In this document: in pieces, positions 7,926-15,502 of the stretch | Position numbering within the stretch: the first letter of the stretch is position 1 | Layout: every line of letters starts with the position of its first letter | DNA from: Chersky-806 sp036502405 | GTDB lineage: Bacteria; Actinomycetota; Acidimicrobiia; IMCC26256; JAENVU01 | NCBI GenBank assembly: GCA_036502405.1 | Contig: DASXYP010000066.1 | Span: forward strand, 1-64,000 | Direction: 5' to 3' | Length of the DNA stretch: 64,000 nucleotides | The notes under the pieces: model-generated | Databases searched by the model: none | What the model saw: only the letters and a program-made list of their open reading frames with translations | Told to the model about the DNA's origin: nothing | Program-made: the position numbers and the translations under genes

Positions 7926-9257
7926 CTACTTGAGCAGGTCCAGCTTGACCGTGGTGTAGTTCTGCGGCTTGCAGTTGAACGTCCCCTTCTTGGACGGGGT
8001 CACGCGCACGAACTTGCCGTTCTTGACCTGCGTCAGGACGTAGCACGACGTGACCTTGCGGTCTGCGATGTTCGTGGTGCCGATCATCCCGCCCGCGTTG
8101 AAGGACTTGATCGTGTTCAGCTGGTCGAAGAGGGCCTTCCGGGTGACCCCGTTGACGCCCGCGGTCTTGACGATCGCCTTGACCGCCTGACTCACGAGCA
8201 GCCCCGACGCGTACGCCTGGATGCCGAAGCCGGTGACCTTCTTGGGGCCCGTGTACTTCACGAAGTTCGCGAGCGTCTTGTTCGACGACGTCTCGTCGAA
8301 CGGCAGGAAGAGCGTCGAGACGTACTGGCCGTCGACGTCCGCACCACCCTGCTTCAGCAGCTGCTTGTCGTAGCACTGCAGCGTGCAGTCCCAGATGAAG
8401 CCCGAGCCCGGGGCACCGACACTCTGCAGCTTCGCTTCCCGCCGCAGGAGCACCGTCGAGTCGAACGTCGCCCCGCTCTGCGCGTAGTTCGAGGACTTGT
8501 CCTTGAGCTGCTGCACGAGCGGCGTGTACGCGCTCTGCGTCGCGGTCGCGCCGACGAGCTCCTGGAAGTCGGGCTTGATGCCCTTGCCTGCGTGCTGCAT
8601 CTCGACCATCGAGCCGCGGTTCGCGTTCTCGGCCGACTTCAGGTCACCCGAGTACATGTAGCCGCCGTGGAGCTTCTTGTGGAACTTCGTCTGGTAGTAG
8701 AAGGAGCGCCCGACGTTCGCCTGGTACGTCTGCGGGTGCTGCTCCTTGGTGGAGCAGATCAGCGACGGCGGGTTCACCGCGTAGGTCGTCTTCGAGCACT
8801 GCTGTACGACCTCGGTGCTCACCACCGCGAGATCGGGGATGCCGGTAGCGGCGCCTGCCTTGTCCGCGCAGCTCTCCATGTCGTCGACCTTGTTGAGGAA
8901 GATCGCCGATGTGCCGACGAGGGCGAAGTCCTGCGTGCAGGCCTTGATGATCGCGTTGCGCGACTCGTCCTGGCTCAGCTTCGAGTCGATGAAGTCGACC
9001 GCGACCTTGCGGCCGGCCAGCCCGCCGTGCGCGTTCACGTACTTGGCCCAGCCCCTCACCCCGTCCACCGAGCCCTGGAAGATGCCCGGGGCGAGCGGGG
9101 TGTCGACGTCGGCGACGACCGCGATGCGGATCGTCGTCGGCGTGATCCCGACCTCGGAGGCATTCGGCTTGGTGGCCGCAGCCGACGCGACGGCCGTCGT
9201 CCCGGCCAGGGTGCAGGCGATCGTCAGGACGACCGCCATCCAGCGTGCGTGCTTCAC
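7926..9257 (-). CDS. ABC importer substrate-binding protein (Leu/Ile/Val-binding-like)
   Basis: The product is 443 residues. An N-terminal signal peptide (hydrophobic core about 7-22, cleavage near ASA at 24-26) is followed by a two-lobed periplasmic-binding fold with the GRKVAVDFIDSKLS region. There is no lipobox cysteine, so it is predicted secreted rather than a lipoprotein, unusual for a monoderm binding protein. It may be held by the transporter or by other wall contacts. Several Cys pairs in the mature chain suggest disulfides. The start is GTG 9257 with a GGGGGGA ribosome site. It is first gene of the operon with the fused transporter. The KstR-type palindrome 19 bases upstream of the start is the likely control site. 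Confidence 0.9.
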   Translation of the reverse strand: MKHARWMAVVLTIACTLAGTTAVASAAATKPNASEVGITPTTIRIAVVADVDTPLAPGIFQGSVDGVRGWAKYVNAHGGLAGRKVAVDFIDSKLSQDESRNAIIKACTQDFALVGTSAIFLNKVDDMESCADKAGAATGIPDLAVVSTEVVQQCSKTTYAVNPPSLICSTKEQHPQTYQANVGRSFYYQTKFHKKLHGGYMYSGDLKSAENANRGSMVEMQHAGKGIKPDFQELVGATATQSAYTPLVQQLKDKSSNYAQSGATFDSTVLLRREAKLQSVGAPGSGFIWDCTLQCYDKQLLKQGGADVDGQYVSTLFLPFDETSSNKTLANFVKYTGPKKVTGFGIQAYASGLLVSQAVKAIVKTAGVNGVTRKALFDQLNTIKSFNAGGMIGTTNIADRKVTSCYVLTQVKNGKFVRVTPSKKGTFNCKPQNYTTVKLDLLK

Positions 9258-9273
9258 CGAGTCCCCCCGAGGG

Positions 9274-9302
9274 TTTAGAACGTGTTCTACAAACCTAGAA
9301 CA
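9274..9302 (-). promoter_or_regulatory. KstR-type operator upstream of importer operon
   Basis: TAGAAC-GT-GTTCTA at 9276-9289 matches the TNNAACNNGTTNNA consensus known for the TetR-family regulator KstR of sterol catabolism in actinobacteria. A second TAGAAC half-site lies 20 bp away at 9296-9301. On the minus strand the palindrome runs into TCTAAA, a possible -10 for the operon. No kstR gene is in this window. Confidence 0.6.
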
Positions 9303-9352
9303 TCTGAAGGGGGCGGAGTCTTATCTCCCGCCGACTCCGGAGCAACGCAGCT

Positions 9353-9441
9353 GCTCTTCCGAAGATCTCCTGCGGCCGGCTGCCGGGCCGCGACCGGACG
9401 GCGGCCGCGGGCGGCCCTCCGAAGATCTCCTCCGGCTGCTC
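9353..9441. repeat. Intergenic GC-rich direct repeat, 60-bp period
   Basis: TCCGAAGATCTCCT recurs at 9358-9371 and 9418-9431, exactly 60 bp apart. CTGCTCTTCCG flanks occur at 9351-9361 and 9437-9447. The unit between is GC-rich and can fold. It lies between the 3' end of the beta-propeller gene and the importer promoter. No coding potential is seen. It may be a terminator-like or REP-like element. Confidence 0.45.
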
Positions 9442-9457
9442 TTCCGCGGGGCTCGGG

Positions 9458-11029
9458 TCAGGACTTGGGCGCGTAGGAGCGGATCGCGTCGCCGTCGCTG
9501 ACGATGAGCGACCCGTTTGCCCAGATCGGGCTCCCGAAGCCGGCCCACTCGGCCGAATCGTGCAGCGCCGGGTACCGGTGGCCGTCGGTGCCGGTCAGGA
9601 GCACGGCATTGAACGTCCCGTCCCAGTCGGTGGTCTGGCACGCGATCAGCGTGCCGCCGCCTCCGAGCGAGCACGTGCCGAGCACGCGCCGCGGGTTCGC
9701 GACCTCCCAGTACGGCTTCGGGCTCGAGCCCGACACGTCGAGCCCGGTGACAGGATCCAGCTTGCGCGTCGCGCTCGGTGCCGCAGTGCCGCCGGAAGGG
9801 ACGTAGAGCGGCCAGGAGTACCCCGACGAGGACGTCTGTGTCGTCTTGGTCCAGGTGCCGCCGACCGACGTGTCGTTGCCCGTGACGTAGAGGGATTGGC
9901 CATCCCAGATGCCGCCGCTCAGGCACGCGACCTCGCCGGCCGGCGTGCCGAGCCCGACGTGGACCGCCCAGACCGGTCGCATCGTGTCGGTCCGCAGGGC
10001 GTAGAAGTTCCCGTCCTTGTTGCAGGCGCCGGCCATCTCGACGCTGGTTCCGTTGATCACCGCACGGAACATGAGCGCGCCGGAGCCCCAGTCGGGGTCA
10101 CCGATGTCGGGTGGGGCCGGGGCCGCGAACTTGCCGTTCCTCGCGAGCGTCGACGGGTTGAGCTTCAGCACCGAGTACTGGTCGAATGCGTTGCCGTCCG
10201 TGGCCGGATGCTCGGAGTTCGTGTCGTCGTAGGTGCTCCCGGTCGTGACGTACACGCCGCTGCTCGTCACCGCGGGCGCGGTCGTCCAGACTCCCGCACC
10301 GACGTAGTTCGTGCTCGGCGGCTTCGGGTCGTGCGCGGCGTAGTCGGGGTCCGGCGCGTTCGGCATGGTCGAGTAGCTCGCACGCAGCGCGCCGGTCGTC
10401 TCGTCGAAGGCCTTGACCCCGCTGGGGACGAACGGGGCGTCGCACTCGGAGCTGATGCCGATGTAGACGAGCCCGGTCGCGTCGCTGTAGCTCGGGGAGG
10501 ACCAGCTGAAGTAGTCGTTCTGGTTGTCCGCGGGGACCGTGTACACCCGGCTCGCCCACACGACCGCACCCGTCGTGCCGTCGAGCTCCTGCAGCGTGCC
10601 CTGGGGCGAGTACACGTAGAGGAACGGCTTCCCGTTCGCGTCGTTGCGGACCGCGGGGGTGCTGACGAGGCCCACGGGGTCGGTCGGGCAGGTGGACGGC
10701 GTGCGCATCCCGTAGTCGCGCGACCAGGCCACGGTCGGCGCGCCGGCGACGACGTTGCTCGTGTCGAGCGCGTACAGCACGCCGTTGCCACCGGACAGGT
10801 ACACGAACCGGCCCGCGGTCACCGGCGTCGACTGGATCGCGTACCCGGGATGGAACCTCCACTGCAGGGTCAGGTTCGCGAGCTGGTCGGGACCGAAGCC
10901 CGGATCGACCGCGGCCCCGGAGTTCCCGGCGGACGAGTGGATGAACATCCAGTCGCATCCGGCGAGGCTCAGCACCGCGACGATGACGAGCGCGACGCGC
11001 GCGACGACGCGGATCTGGTTCGAGCGCAT
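9458..11029 (-). CDS. Lipoprotein with PQQ-type beta-propeller repeats
   Basis: The product is 523 residues from ATG 11029. This start has AGGAG five bases upstream; a GTG two codons earlier overlaps that site and is less likely. The signal peptide ends in the lipobox LSLAGC with Cys25, so the mature protein should be lipid-anchored on the outer face of the membrane. The rest shows repeated propeller blades typical of PQQ-like/quinoprotein repeats: VYLSGGNGVLYALD, LQELDGTTGAVVW, LYVTGNDTSVGG. The usual metal and PQQ ligands cannot be assigned, so this may be a structural propeller rather than an alcohol dehydrogenase. Even numbers of Cys suggest disulfides. Function is unknown beyond an extracellular binding or redox role. 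Confidence 0.82.
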   Translation of the reverse strand: MRSNQIRVVARVALVIVAVLSLAGCDWMFIHSSAGNSGAAVDPGFGPDQLANLTLQWRFHPGYAIQSTPVTAGRFVYLSGGNGVLYALDTSNVVAGAPTVAWSRDYGMRTPSTCPTDPVGLVSTPAVRNDANGKPFLYVYSPQGTLQELDGTTGAVVWASRVYTVPADNQNDYFSWSSPSYSDATGLVYIGISSECDAPFVPSGVKAFDETTGALRASYSTMPNAPDPDYAAHDPKPPSTNYVGAGVWTTAPAVTSSGVYVTTGSTYDDTNSEHPATDGNAFDQYSVLKLNPSTLARNGKFAAPAPPDIGDPDWGSGALMFRAVINGTSVEMAGACNKDGNFYALRTDTMRPVWAVHVGLGTPAGEVACLSGGIWDGQSLYVTGNDTSVGGTWTKTTQTSSSGYSWPLYVPSGGTAAPSATRKLDPVTGLDVSGSSPKPYWEVANPRRVLGTCSLGGGGTLIACQTTDWDGTFNAVLLTGTDGHRYPALHDSAEWAGFGSPIWANGSLIVSDGDAIRSYAPKS

Positions 11030-11127
11030 GGTCACTCCTGGCAGCCGAGCCCCGCCCCATGATGCACCCGGACGCCCGGGGTCAAACCCGCGGCCCGGGA
11101 TCCACGATCGGACCGGGGTCGGATCGG

Positions 11128-11133
11128 TACCGT
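11128..11133 (+). promoter_or_regulatory. -10 element of leaderless gene (TACCGT)
   Basis: TACCGT, six bases, then ATG 11140; the third occurrence of this exact arrangement in the window. No Shine-Dalgarno is present between. Confidence 0.5.
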
Positions 11134-11139
11134 TCTTCC

Positions 11140-11694
11140 ATGTCCGGCACCGCTGGGGTCATCAAGCTGGAGCTCGCACGGGCCGAGGACATGTTCGAGA
11201 CCCCGACCGTCACGCTCGGCTCCACCGCCGGCGGCACGATCGCGGGCATCGACCGCTGCCTCGCCGAGCTCACCGCCCACCCGCTGCGGCCACCGGTGCA
11301 CCTCGAGCTCGAGCTGCCGGAGGCCGAGATCACACCGGGCACCGGGGCGAGCGTCGTCACGACGCTGCAGCGCTACTGCGACGAGCACCACCGTCACAAC
11401 GAGAACCAGATCCGGGGGATGAAGCGCAGCGGGTGGCGTGCGCTGCGCGTCGGGTTCCCGATCACGCTGCTCGGCCTCACCATCGTCGCCATCGGCGGGG
11501 ACATGAGCAAGAGCGACCCGTTCCAGGACGTCGTGGACATCGTGGGCTGGGTGCTCGCCTGGCTCGGGCTCTGGTATCCGTTCGACAAGGTGGTCTTCTA
11601 CCCGACCGACCTCGTCCGGGAGAACCGCGCGCTCGCGGTGCTCCGCACGGCCACCGTCTCGGTGGTGCCGAGATCAGAGTCGACGAGCCACTGA
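11140..11694 (+). CDS. Hypothetical membrane protein
   Basis: The product is 184 residues from ATG 11140, chosen because it follows a -10-like TACCGT at six bases and the upstream frame has no ribosome site. Residues 1 to about 80 are predicted soluble and beta-rich (LELARAED, VHLELELPEAEI). About 80-100 are a charged helix (RYCDEHHRHNENQ). Two hydrophobic segments follow near 107-124 and 135-155, and the C-terminal tail is soluble. I recognise no family. It may be anchored by the helical hairpin with both ends in the cytoplasm. Confidence 0.7.
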   Translation: MSGTAGVIKLELARAEDMFETPTVTLGSTAGGTIAGIDRCLAELTAHPLRPPVHLELELPEAEITPGTGASVVTTLQRYCDEHHRHNENQIRGMKRSGWRALRVGFPITLLGLTIVAIGGDMSKSDPFQDVVDIVGWVLAWLGLWYPFDKVVFYPTDLVRENRALAVLRTATVSVVPRSESTSH

Positions 11695-11746
11695 CCTCCG
11701 CCGGCCGAGAGCTGCACAGCATGTTCGCGATGACGGAGGTGACCTC

Positions 11747-11803
11747 ATGAGCGCGCCCTCGACGTTCCCGCCGGTCTGTCGGCACCACGAGCGGGTGTCA
11801 TGA
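11747..11803 (+). CDS. Possible 18-residue leader peptide coupled to next gene
   Basis: ATG 11747 has a near-perfect Shine-Dalgarno, GGAGGTGA, five bases upstream. That is far stronger than anything at the following start. The frame ends in TGA at 11801-11803, overlapping the ATG of the 11800 gene as ATGA. Its own start also overlaps a TGA of an upstream frame as ATGA. The peptide begins MSAPSTFPPVCRHHERVS. It may serve only to deliver ribosomes to the next gene. Confidence 0.35.
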   Translation: MSAPSTFPPVCRHHERVS

Positions 11804-12276
11804 CCGCGCTGGCCGACATCCCGACCGCCCACACGCCGGCCGGGGGCTACGGCCTCGAGATGCCGCCCGCGGTGTTGCTCGGGTGCACCGACCCGCTGGT
11901 CACCGATGCACCGGATCTCGCCGGCACCTGGACGGTCGTCGACGCGACCTCCGGGGGTGAGCGGCTCCCTCGCGAGCATCCGATCTGGTCCCACGTCGAG
12001 CGCATCGAGCAGGCCGGTGCGCGCGTTGTCGTCACGACGAGCGGGGTGATCCACGACATGGTGGCCGACGGCACCTTCGAGCACGGCGTCAACGACGTGA
12101 TGGCCGGCGACTTCACGACACCGATCTCGGTCGCCGCGAGCTTCGAGGACGGCGTCCTGGTGCTGCGGCCCCGCGACGTGACCGACGTCGAGGTCCGGCG
12201 CTGGCGCGAGGGCGACCAGCTCGTCTGGGCGTACCACACGCTGTTCACGGTCCGCATGGACCGCGTCGCCGTCTGA
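11800..12276 (+). CDS. Hypothetical lipocalin-like beta-barrel protein
   Basis: The product is 158 residues, mostly short beta strands, with DLAGTWTVVDATSGG near 38-53 recalling the GxW start of lipocalin-like barrels. There is no signal peptide or membrane segment, so it is cytoplasmic. The strands VRRWREGDQLVW and YHTLFTVRMDRV close the chain. I do not recognise the family and assign no function. Its start has no good ribosome site of its own and overlaps the stop of the 18-codon frame, so coupled translation is likely. Confidence 0.7.
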   Translation: MTALADIPTAHTPAGGYGLEMPPAVLLGCTDPLVTDAPDLAGTWTVVDATSGGERLPREHPIWSHVERIEQAGARVVVTTSGVIHDMVADGTFEHGVNDVMAGDFTTPISVAASFEDGVLVLRPRDVTDVEVRRWREGDQLVWAYHTLFTVRMDRVAV

Positions 12277-12288
12277 GGTCGCGAAACC

Positions 12289-13170
12289 TCAGCTCGCGGC
12301 CGATGGGCTCGGCGGTGGATCCGCGAGCTCGGGCGCGGCGAGCCGACCGAGCACCAGCGTCGCCCACACCATCGTGCCGATGGACGCGAGCAGGAGCAGG
12401 TCCCCGACGCCGCCGATCTTCAACGTCTCGTCATAGATCGTCAGACCGAGCGCCATCGCGACCAGTGGCTTCAGCACGGTCACCGCGGGGAGGCTCGTCT
12501 GCACGTCGCCGGCCTGGTAGCTCGACTGCTGCCAGAACGTCCCCAGCGAAGCGGCGAGCGCCATCGCCCAGAACTCCCAGCTGCCCAGGCCGGCGAGCAA
12601 CCCGTCGCCGAACGCCGCGATCGCGCTCTTGGTCAACGGTGCCGAAACGCCGAGCAGGACGCCGGCCGCGATCGCGAGGACCAGGGACCGACGGGTGCCG
12701 TGCGGCAGTCCGCTCGCCGCGAACACGCACGCAGCCACGAGGGGCACGACGACGACGATCGTCGGGAGCCACGCGGAGAACGACGGCGCCTGGCGACCGC
12801 TCGTGGGCTCCCCCATGACGACGAACACGACGAGCGACAGCGCGAGCAGCCCGGACCAGCGCCACTCCTGCTCGGTCAGCCGCCGATGCGCGAACCGGGC
12901 GGCCATCGGGAGGGCGAACAGGAGCGTGGTCACGAGCAGCGGCTGGACCAGCAGCAGGCTCCCGACTGCCAACGCGGCGGCCTGCACGCCGAATCCCGCG
13001 ATGTCCGCCGCGATGCCGAGCAGCCAGATCGGCCGGTGCACCAACGTGGTGAGGAAGCCGGCTCCGAGCGCGTCGGCGTCCGCGACCCCTTCGGTGCCGC
13101 GCTGCTGGAGCACTGCGGCTCCCGCGAACAGGAACGCGGCGACCAGTGACAGCGCGATGGCGAGGGTCAC
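12289..13170 (-). CDS. DMT-superfamily (EamA/NIPA-like) membrane transporter
   Basis: The product is 293 residues with about nine to ten hydrophobic helices in two related halves, the drug/metabolite transporter layout. Helix ends such as VQPLLVTTLLFALP in the first half and VTVLKPLVAMALG in the second half are the inverted-repeat signature. The C-terminus is a short Pro/Ser tail. The substrate is unknown; relatives export small metabolites or carry magnesium. The start is GTG 13170, 16 bases after the ATP-grasp stop, in the same orientation. The neighbour suggests export of the ATP-grasp product, which is inference only. Confidence 0.82.
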   Translation of the reverse strand: MTLAIALSLVAAFLFAGAAVLQQRGTEGVADADALGAGFLTTLVHRPIWLLGIAADIAGFGVQAAALAVGSLLLVQPLLVTTLLFALPMAARFAHRRLTEQEWRWSGLLALSLVVFVVMGEPTSGRQAPSFSAWLPTIVVVVPLVAACVFAASGLPHGTRRSLVLAIAAGVLLGVSAPLTKSAIAAFGDGLLAGLGSWEFWAMALAASLGTFWQQSSYQAGDVQTSLPAVTVLKPLVAMALGLTIYDETLKIGGVGDLLLLASIGTMVWATLVLGRLAAPELADPPPSPSAAS

Positions 13171-13186
13171 GAGAGGTCCGTACCGG

Positions 13187-14359
13187 TCACGTGATCGGCA
13201 CGCCGTCCCAGCAGACGTCGAAGAACTGCGCGGCCATCAGGTCCTCGCGAGACTTGTGGTCGAGACCCATCGACTTGCGGTACGCGCGGACGTGCTGCAG
13301 GGAGAGCACCGTGTAGAGCAAGGGCAGGTGGTCGTGGGGCTGGGTGTAGACGCCCGAGCCGCCCTTCGCCGCGTCGTAGTCGGACCGGAAGCGGCCGAGG
13401 TGCTGGAACATGTCGCGCAGCACGGCCTCCTTGATCTCGCGCTTGCGCCCGGCGGGCACGACCACGGGCGCAGCCGGTCGGGCACCGAACAGCGCGGCGT
13501 CGAGCTGCTCCGGGGTGGCGAGCGTGCACCCGTCGGTCGGGCGCGGGTTGCACTCGACCAGGTGGTGGACGCCGTCGTCCGTGCGGAGGAAGTCGAAGCT
13601 CACCTGTCCGTGCCAGCCGAGCGCGCCGACGATCTCCCGGGCCGCGGCCAACGTCTCCGGGGCGTCGACGGACTCGAACACGATCCCGCCGCGGTCGTCG
13701 ATGGTGAGCGGGTGCCGGTAGGTGGAGTGCAGGACGATCTCGCCGTGCTGCACGACGCTCCAGCTGCACAGGTCGACCCCCCGGAGGTACTCCTGCACGA
13801 GCCACGGGTCGTCGACGGTCGGCGTGGCGTCGTCGAGGCTCCCCTCGCCGGCGAGCGGGCCGCGGTTGGTCAGGATGTTGAGCCCGCCCCGACCGTATGC
13901 GGCACGCGCGAACCAGTGCTCCCACTTCCCCGTCGCGTCGCGCAGCTCCTCCGGTGACGTGGCCGTCACCGACTCCGCGACCGGGAGTCCGAGGTCGCGG
14001 CACATCGCCGCGAACGAGACCTTGTCGTGGACCTTGGCCAGCGTGGTGAAGTCCGGGAAGAACAGCTCGGCGCGACCCTCGAGCCGGTCCCGGTGGGCGG
14101 CGAGGTAGAAGACCTCCTCGAACATCGGGAGCAGCCACGCGATCCGGTGCTCGTCCATGATCGACGCGACCGAGTCGACGAACGCCTCGGTCTCCTGAGC
14201 CGGGGCCGGCACCTCGAGATGACGCGCGGCGAAGCGCGAGTGACTGCCCGGGGACGCCTTGAACGTGTCGACCGCGGTGACGTCGTTGCCCACCTCGCCG
14301 AGCTTGCGGATCTCGTCGACCGCGAACGGCATCCGGGACGTGGTGACCAGCGTGCGCAC
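13187..14359 (-). CDS. ATP-grasp domain enzyme
   Basis: The product is 390 residues from GTG 14359, which has GGAGGT five bases upstream. The long open frame further upstream is not protein-like and is left out. The N-terminal Rossmann-like preATP-grasp domain (residues 1 to about 115) is followed by the ATP-grasp fold. Visible features are HDKVSFAAMCRDLGLPV near 120, the WLVQEYLRGVDL strand with its acidic metal region, and HLVECNPRPTDGCTL for Mg-ATP (Glu and Asn). Such enzymes join a carboxylate to an amine or thiol via an acyl-phosphate. The partner substrate is unknown. It sits in the middle of the LigD-POL / ATP-grasp / DMT operon. Confidence 0.85.
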   Translation of the reverse strand: MRTLVTTSRMPFAVDEIRKLGEVGNDVTAVDTFKASPGSHSRFAARHLEVPAPAQETEAFVDSVASIMDEHRIAWLLPMFEEVFYLAAHRDRLEGRAELFFPDFTTLAKVHDKVSFAAMCRDLGLPVAESVTATSPEELRDATGKWEHWFARAAYGRGGLNILTNRGPLAGEGSLDDATPTVDDPWLVQEYLRGVDLCSWSVVQHGEIVLHSTYRHPLTIDDRGGIVFESVDAPETLAAAREIVGALGWHGQVSFDFLRTDDGVHHLVECNPRPTDGCTLATPEQLDAALFGARPAAPVVVPAGRKREIKEAVLRDMFQHLGRFRSDYDAAKGGSGVYTQPHDHLPLLYTVLSLQHVRAYRKSMGLDHKSREDLMAAQFFDVCWDGVPIT

Positions 14360-14432
14360 GAAGACCTCCGAGGGGGGCGTGACCTGACCGTATCGACAGC
14401 TCGGGGCCGTCACTGAAGATGGTGCGCCCCGC

Positions 14433-15446
14433 TCAGCCCTGCTTCTTGGCCCGGCTCGGCGAGACCCGGGGTGGCTCCCCCGGCATCTTCGGATAGACGG
14501 GAGGCCAGGGCGCGTCCTGCAGCCCCGACGCGAGGTCCTGCTCGTACATCGCGAGCAGTGGCGCCAAGCTCTGTCGGTGCGCGTCGATGTGCTCCCACGG
14601 ATCACCGTGGCGCTCGACGTGCTCGGGCACGGTCCGCAATGTCAATGCGTCCGGGTCGACGTCGTCAAGGTGGTCCCAGGAGAACGGCGTCGAGACCTGG
14701 CCGTCCGGACGGGCCCGCACCGACCACGCGCCGAACACGGTCTTGTGCGGCGCGTTCTGGTTGAAGTCGACGAAGATGCGCTCGCCGCGCTCCTCCTTCC
14801 ACCAGGCGTCCGTGATCGTGTCCGGGTGCCGTCGCGCGAGCTCGCGGGCGACCGCCACCGCGCCGGCGCGCACCTCGATCGGGGTCCACCGCGGCTCGAG
14901 CCTGACGTACACGTGGATGCCGCGATTGCCCGTCGTCTTCGGCCAGGCCTCGATGTCGTGCTCGGCGAGCAACGTCCGGACCTCTCGGGCCGCCGCGCGC
15001 GCCTCGTCGAACCCGACGCCGGGCTGCGGGTCCAGGTCGATGCGCAGCTCGTCGGCGTACTCCCCGTCGTCGATCGTGTTCGGCCAGACGTGGAACCCGA
15101 GGCAACCGAGGTTGACGGCCCACACGACGTGCGCCAGATCCTCGATCACCAGCGCCCGCGACGTCGTCCCGTTCGGTGTGCTCACGATCGCGGTCTCCAG
15201 CCAGTCGGGTGCACCGTCGGGCACCCGCTTCTGGAAGAAGGACGTCTTGCCGACGCCGCGCGGGTACCGCTGCATCAAGACGGGGCGCCGGTGCATCGCG
15301 CGGAGCGCCGGCACCTCGATCGCCTGGTAGTAGCGGACGACGTCGAGCTTGGTGGTCCCGTGCTTCGGGAACATCACCTTGTCCGGGCTGGTCACCGCGA
15401 CCGTTCGCCCGGCGACTTCGACATCGATGTGGTCATCGCGCGGCAC
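14433..15446 (-). CDS. Stand-alone LigD-type polymerase domain (archaeo-eukaryotic primase-like)
   Basis: The product is 337 residues, equal to just the polymerase (PolDom/AEP) module of bacterial DNA ligase D. Catalytic acids are in RIDLDPQPG (Asp137, Asp139) and FVDFNQNA (Asp227). The TTGNRGIHVYV strand carries the conserved nucleotide-contacting His. There is no ligase or nuclease domain. Relatives in mycobacteria are stand-alone PolD proteins that insert ribo- or deoxyribonucleotides and work in gap filling and end joining. No Ku or ligase gene is in this window. Start GTG 15446 follows TAGCGT at seven bases with no ribosome site, so it is probably leaderless. It is first gene of a three-gene operon. 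Confidence 0.92.
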   Translation of the reverse strand: MPRDDHIDVEVAGRTVAVTSPDKVMFPKHGTTKLDVVRYYQAIEVPALRAMHRRPVLMQRYPRGVGKTSFFQKRVPDGAPDWLETAIVSTPNGTTSRALVIEDLAHVVWAVNLGCLGFHVWPNTIDDGEYADELRIDLDPQPGVGFDEARAAAREVRTLLAEHDIEAWPKTTGNRGIHVYVRLEPRWTPIEVRAGAVAVARELARRHPDTITDAWWKEERGERIFVDFNQNAPHKTVFGAWSVRARPDGQVSTPFSWDHLDDVDPDALTLRTVPEHVERHGDPWEHIDAHRQSLAPLLAMYEQDLASGLQDAPWPPVYPKMPGEPPRVSPSRAKKQG

Positions 15447-15453
15447 GGGGCCA

Positions 15454-15459
15454 ACGCTA
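15454..15459 (-). promoter_or_regulatory. -10 element of leaderless LigD-POL gene (TAGCGT)
   Basis: TAGCGT on the minus strand lies seven bases before GTG 15446. No Shine-Dalgarno lies between. It heads the operon 15446 to 12289. Confidence 0.5.
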
Positions 15460-15502
15460 ACCCTGGGCCGCCCACCGCCGCGCGCTCCCGCTCGCGCGTT
15501 GT

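Noticed and set aside
13187..14605. Long form of the ATP-grasp protein from about 14605
   Set aside because: The first 80 residues are compositionally non-coding, and the downstream GTG 14359 has GGAGGT at ideal spacing.
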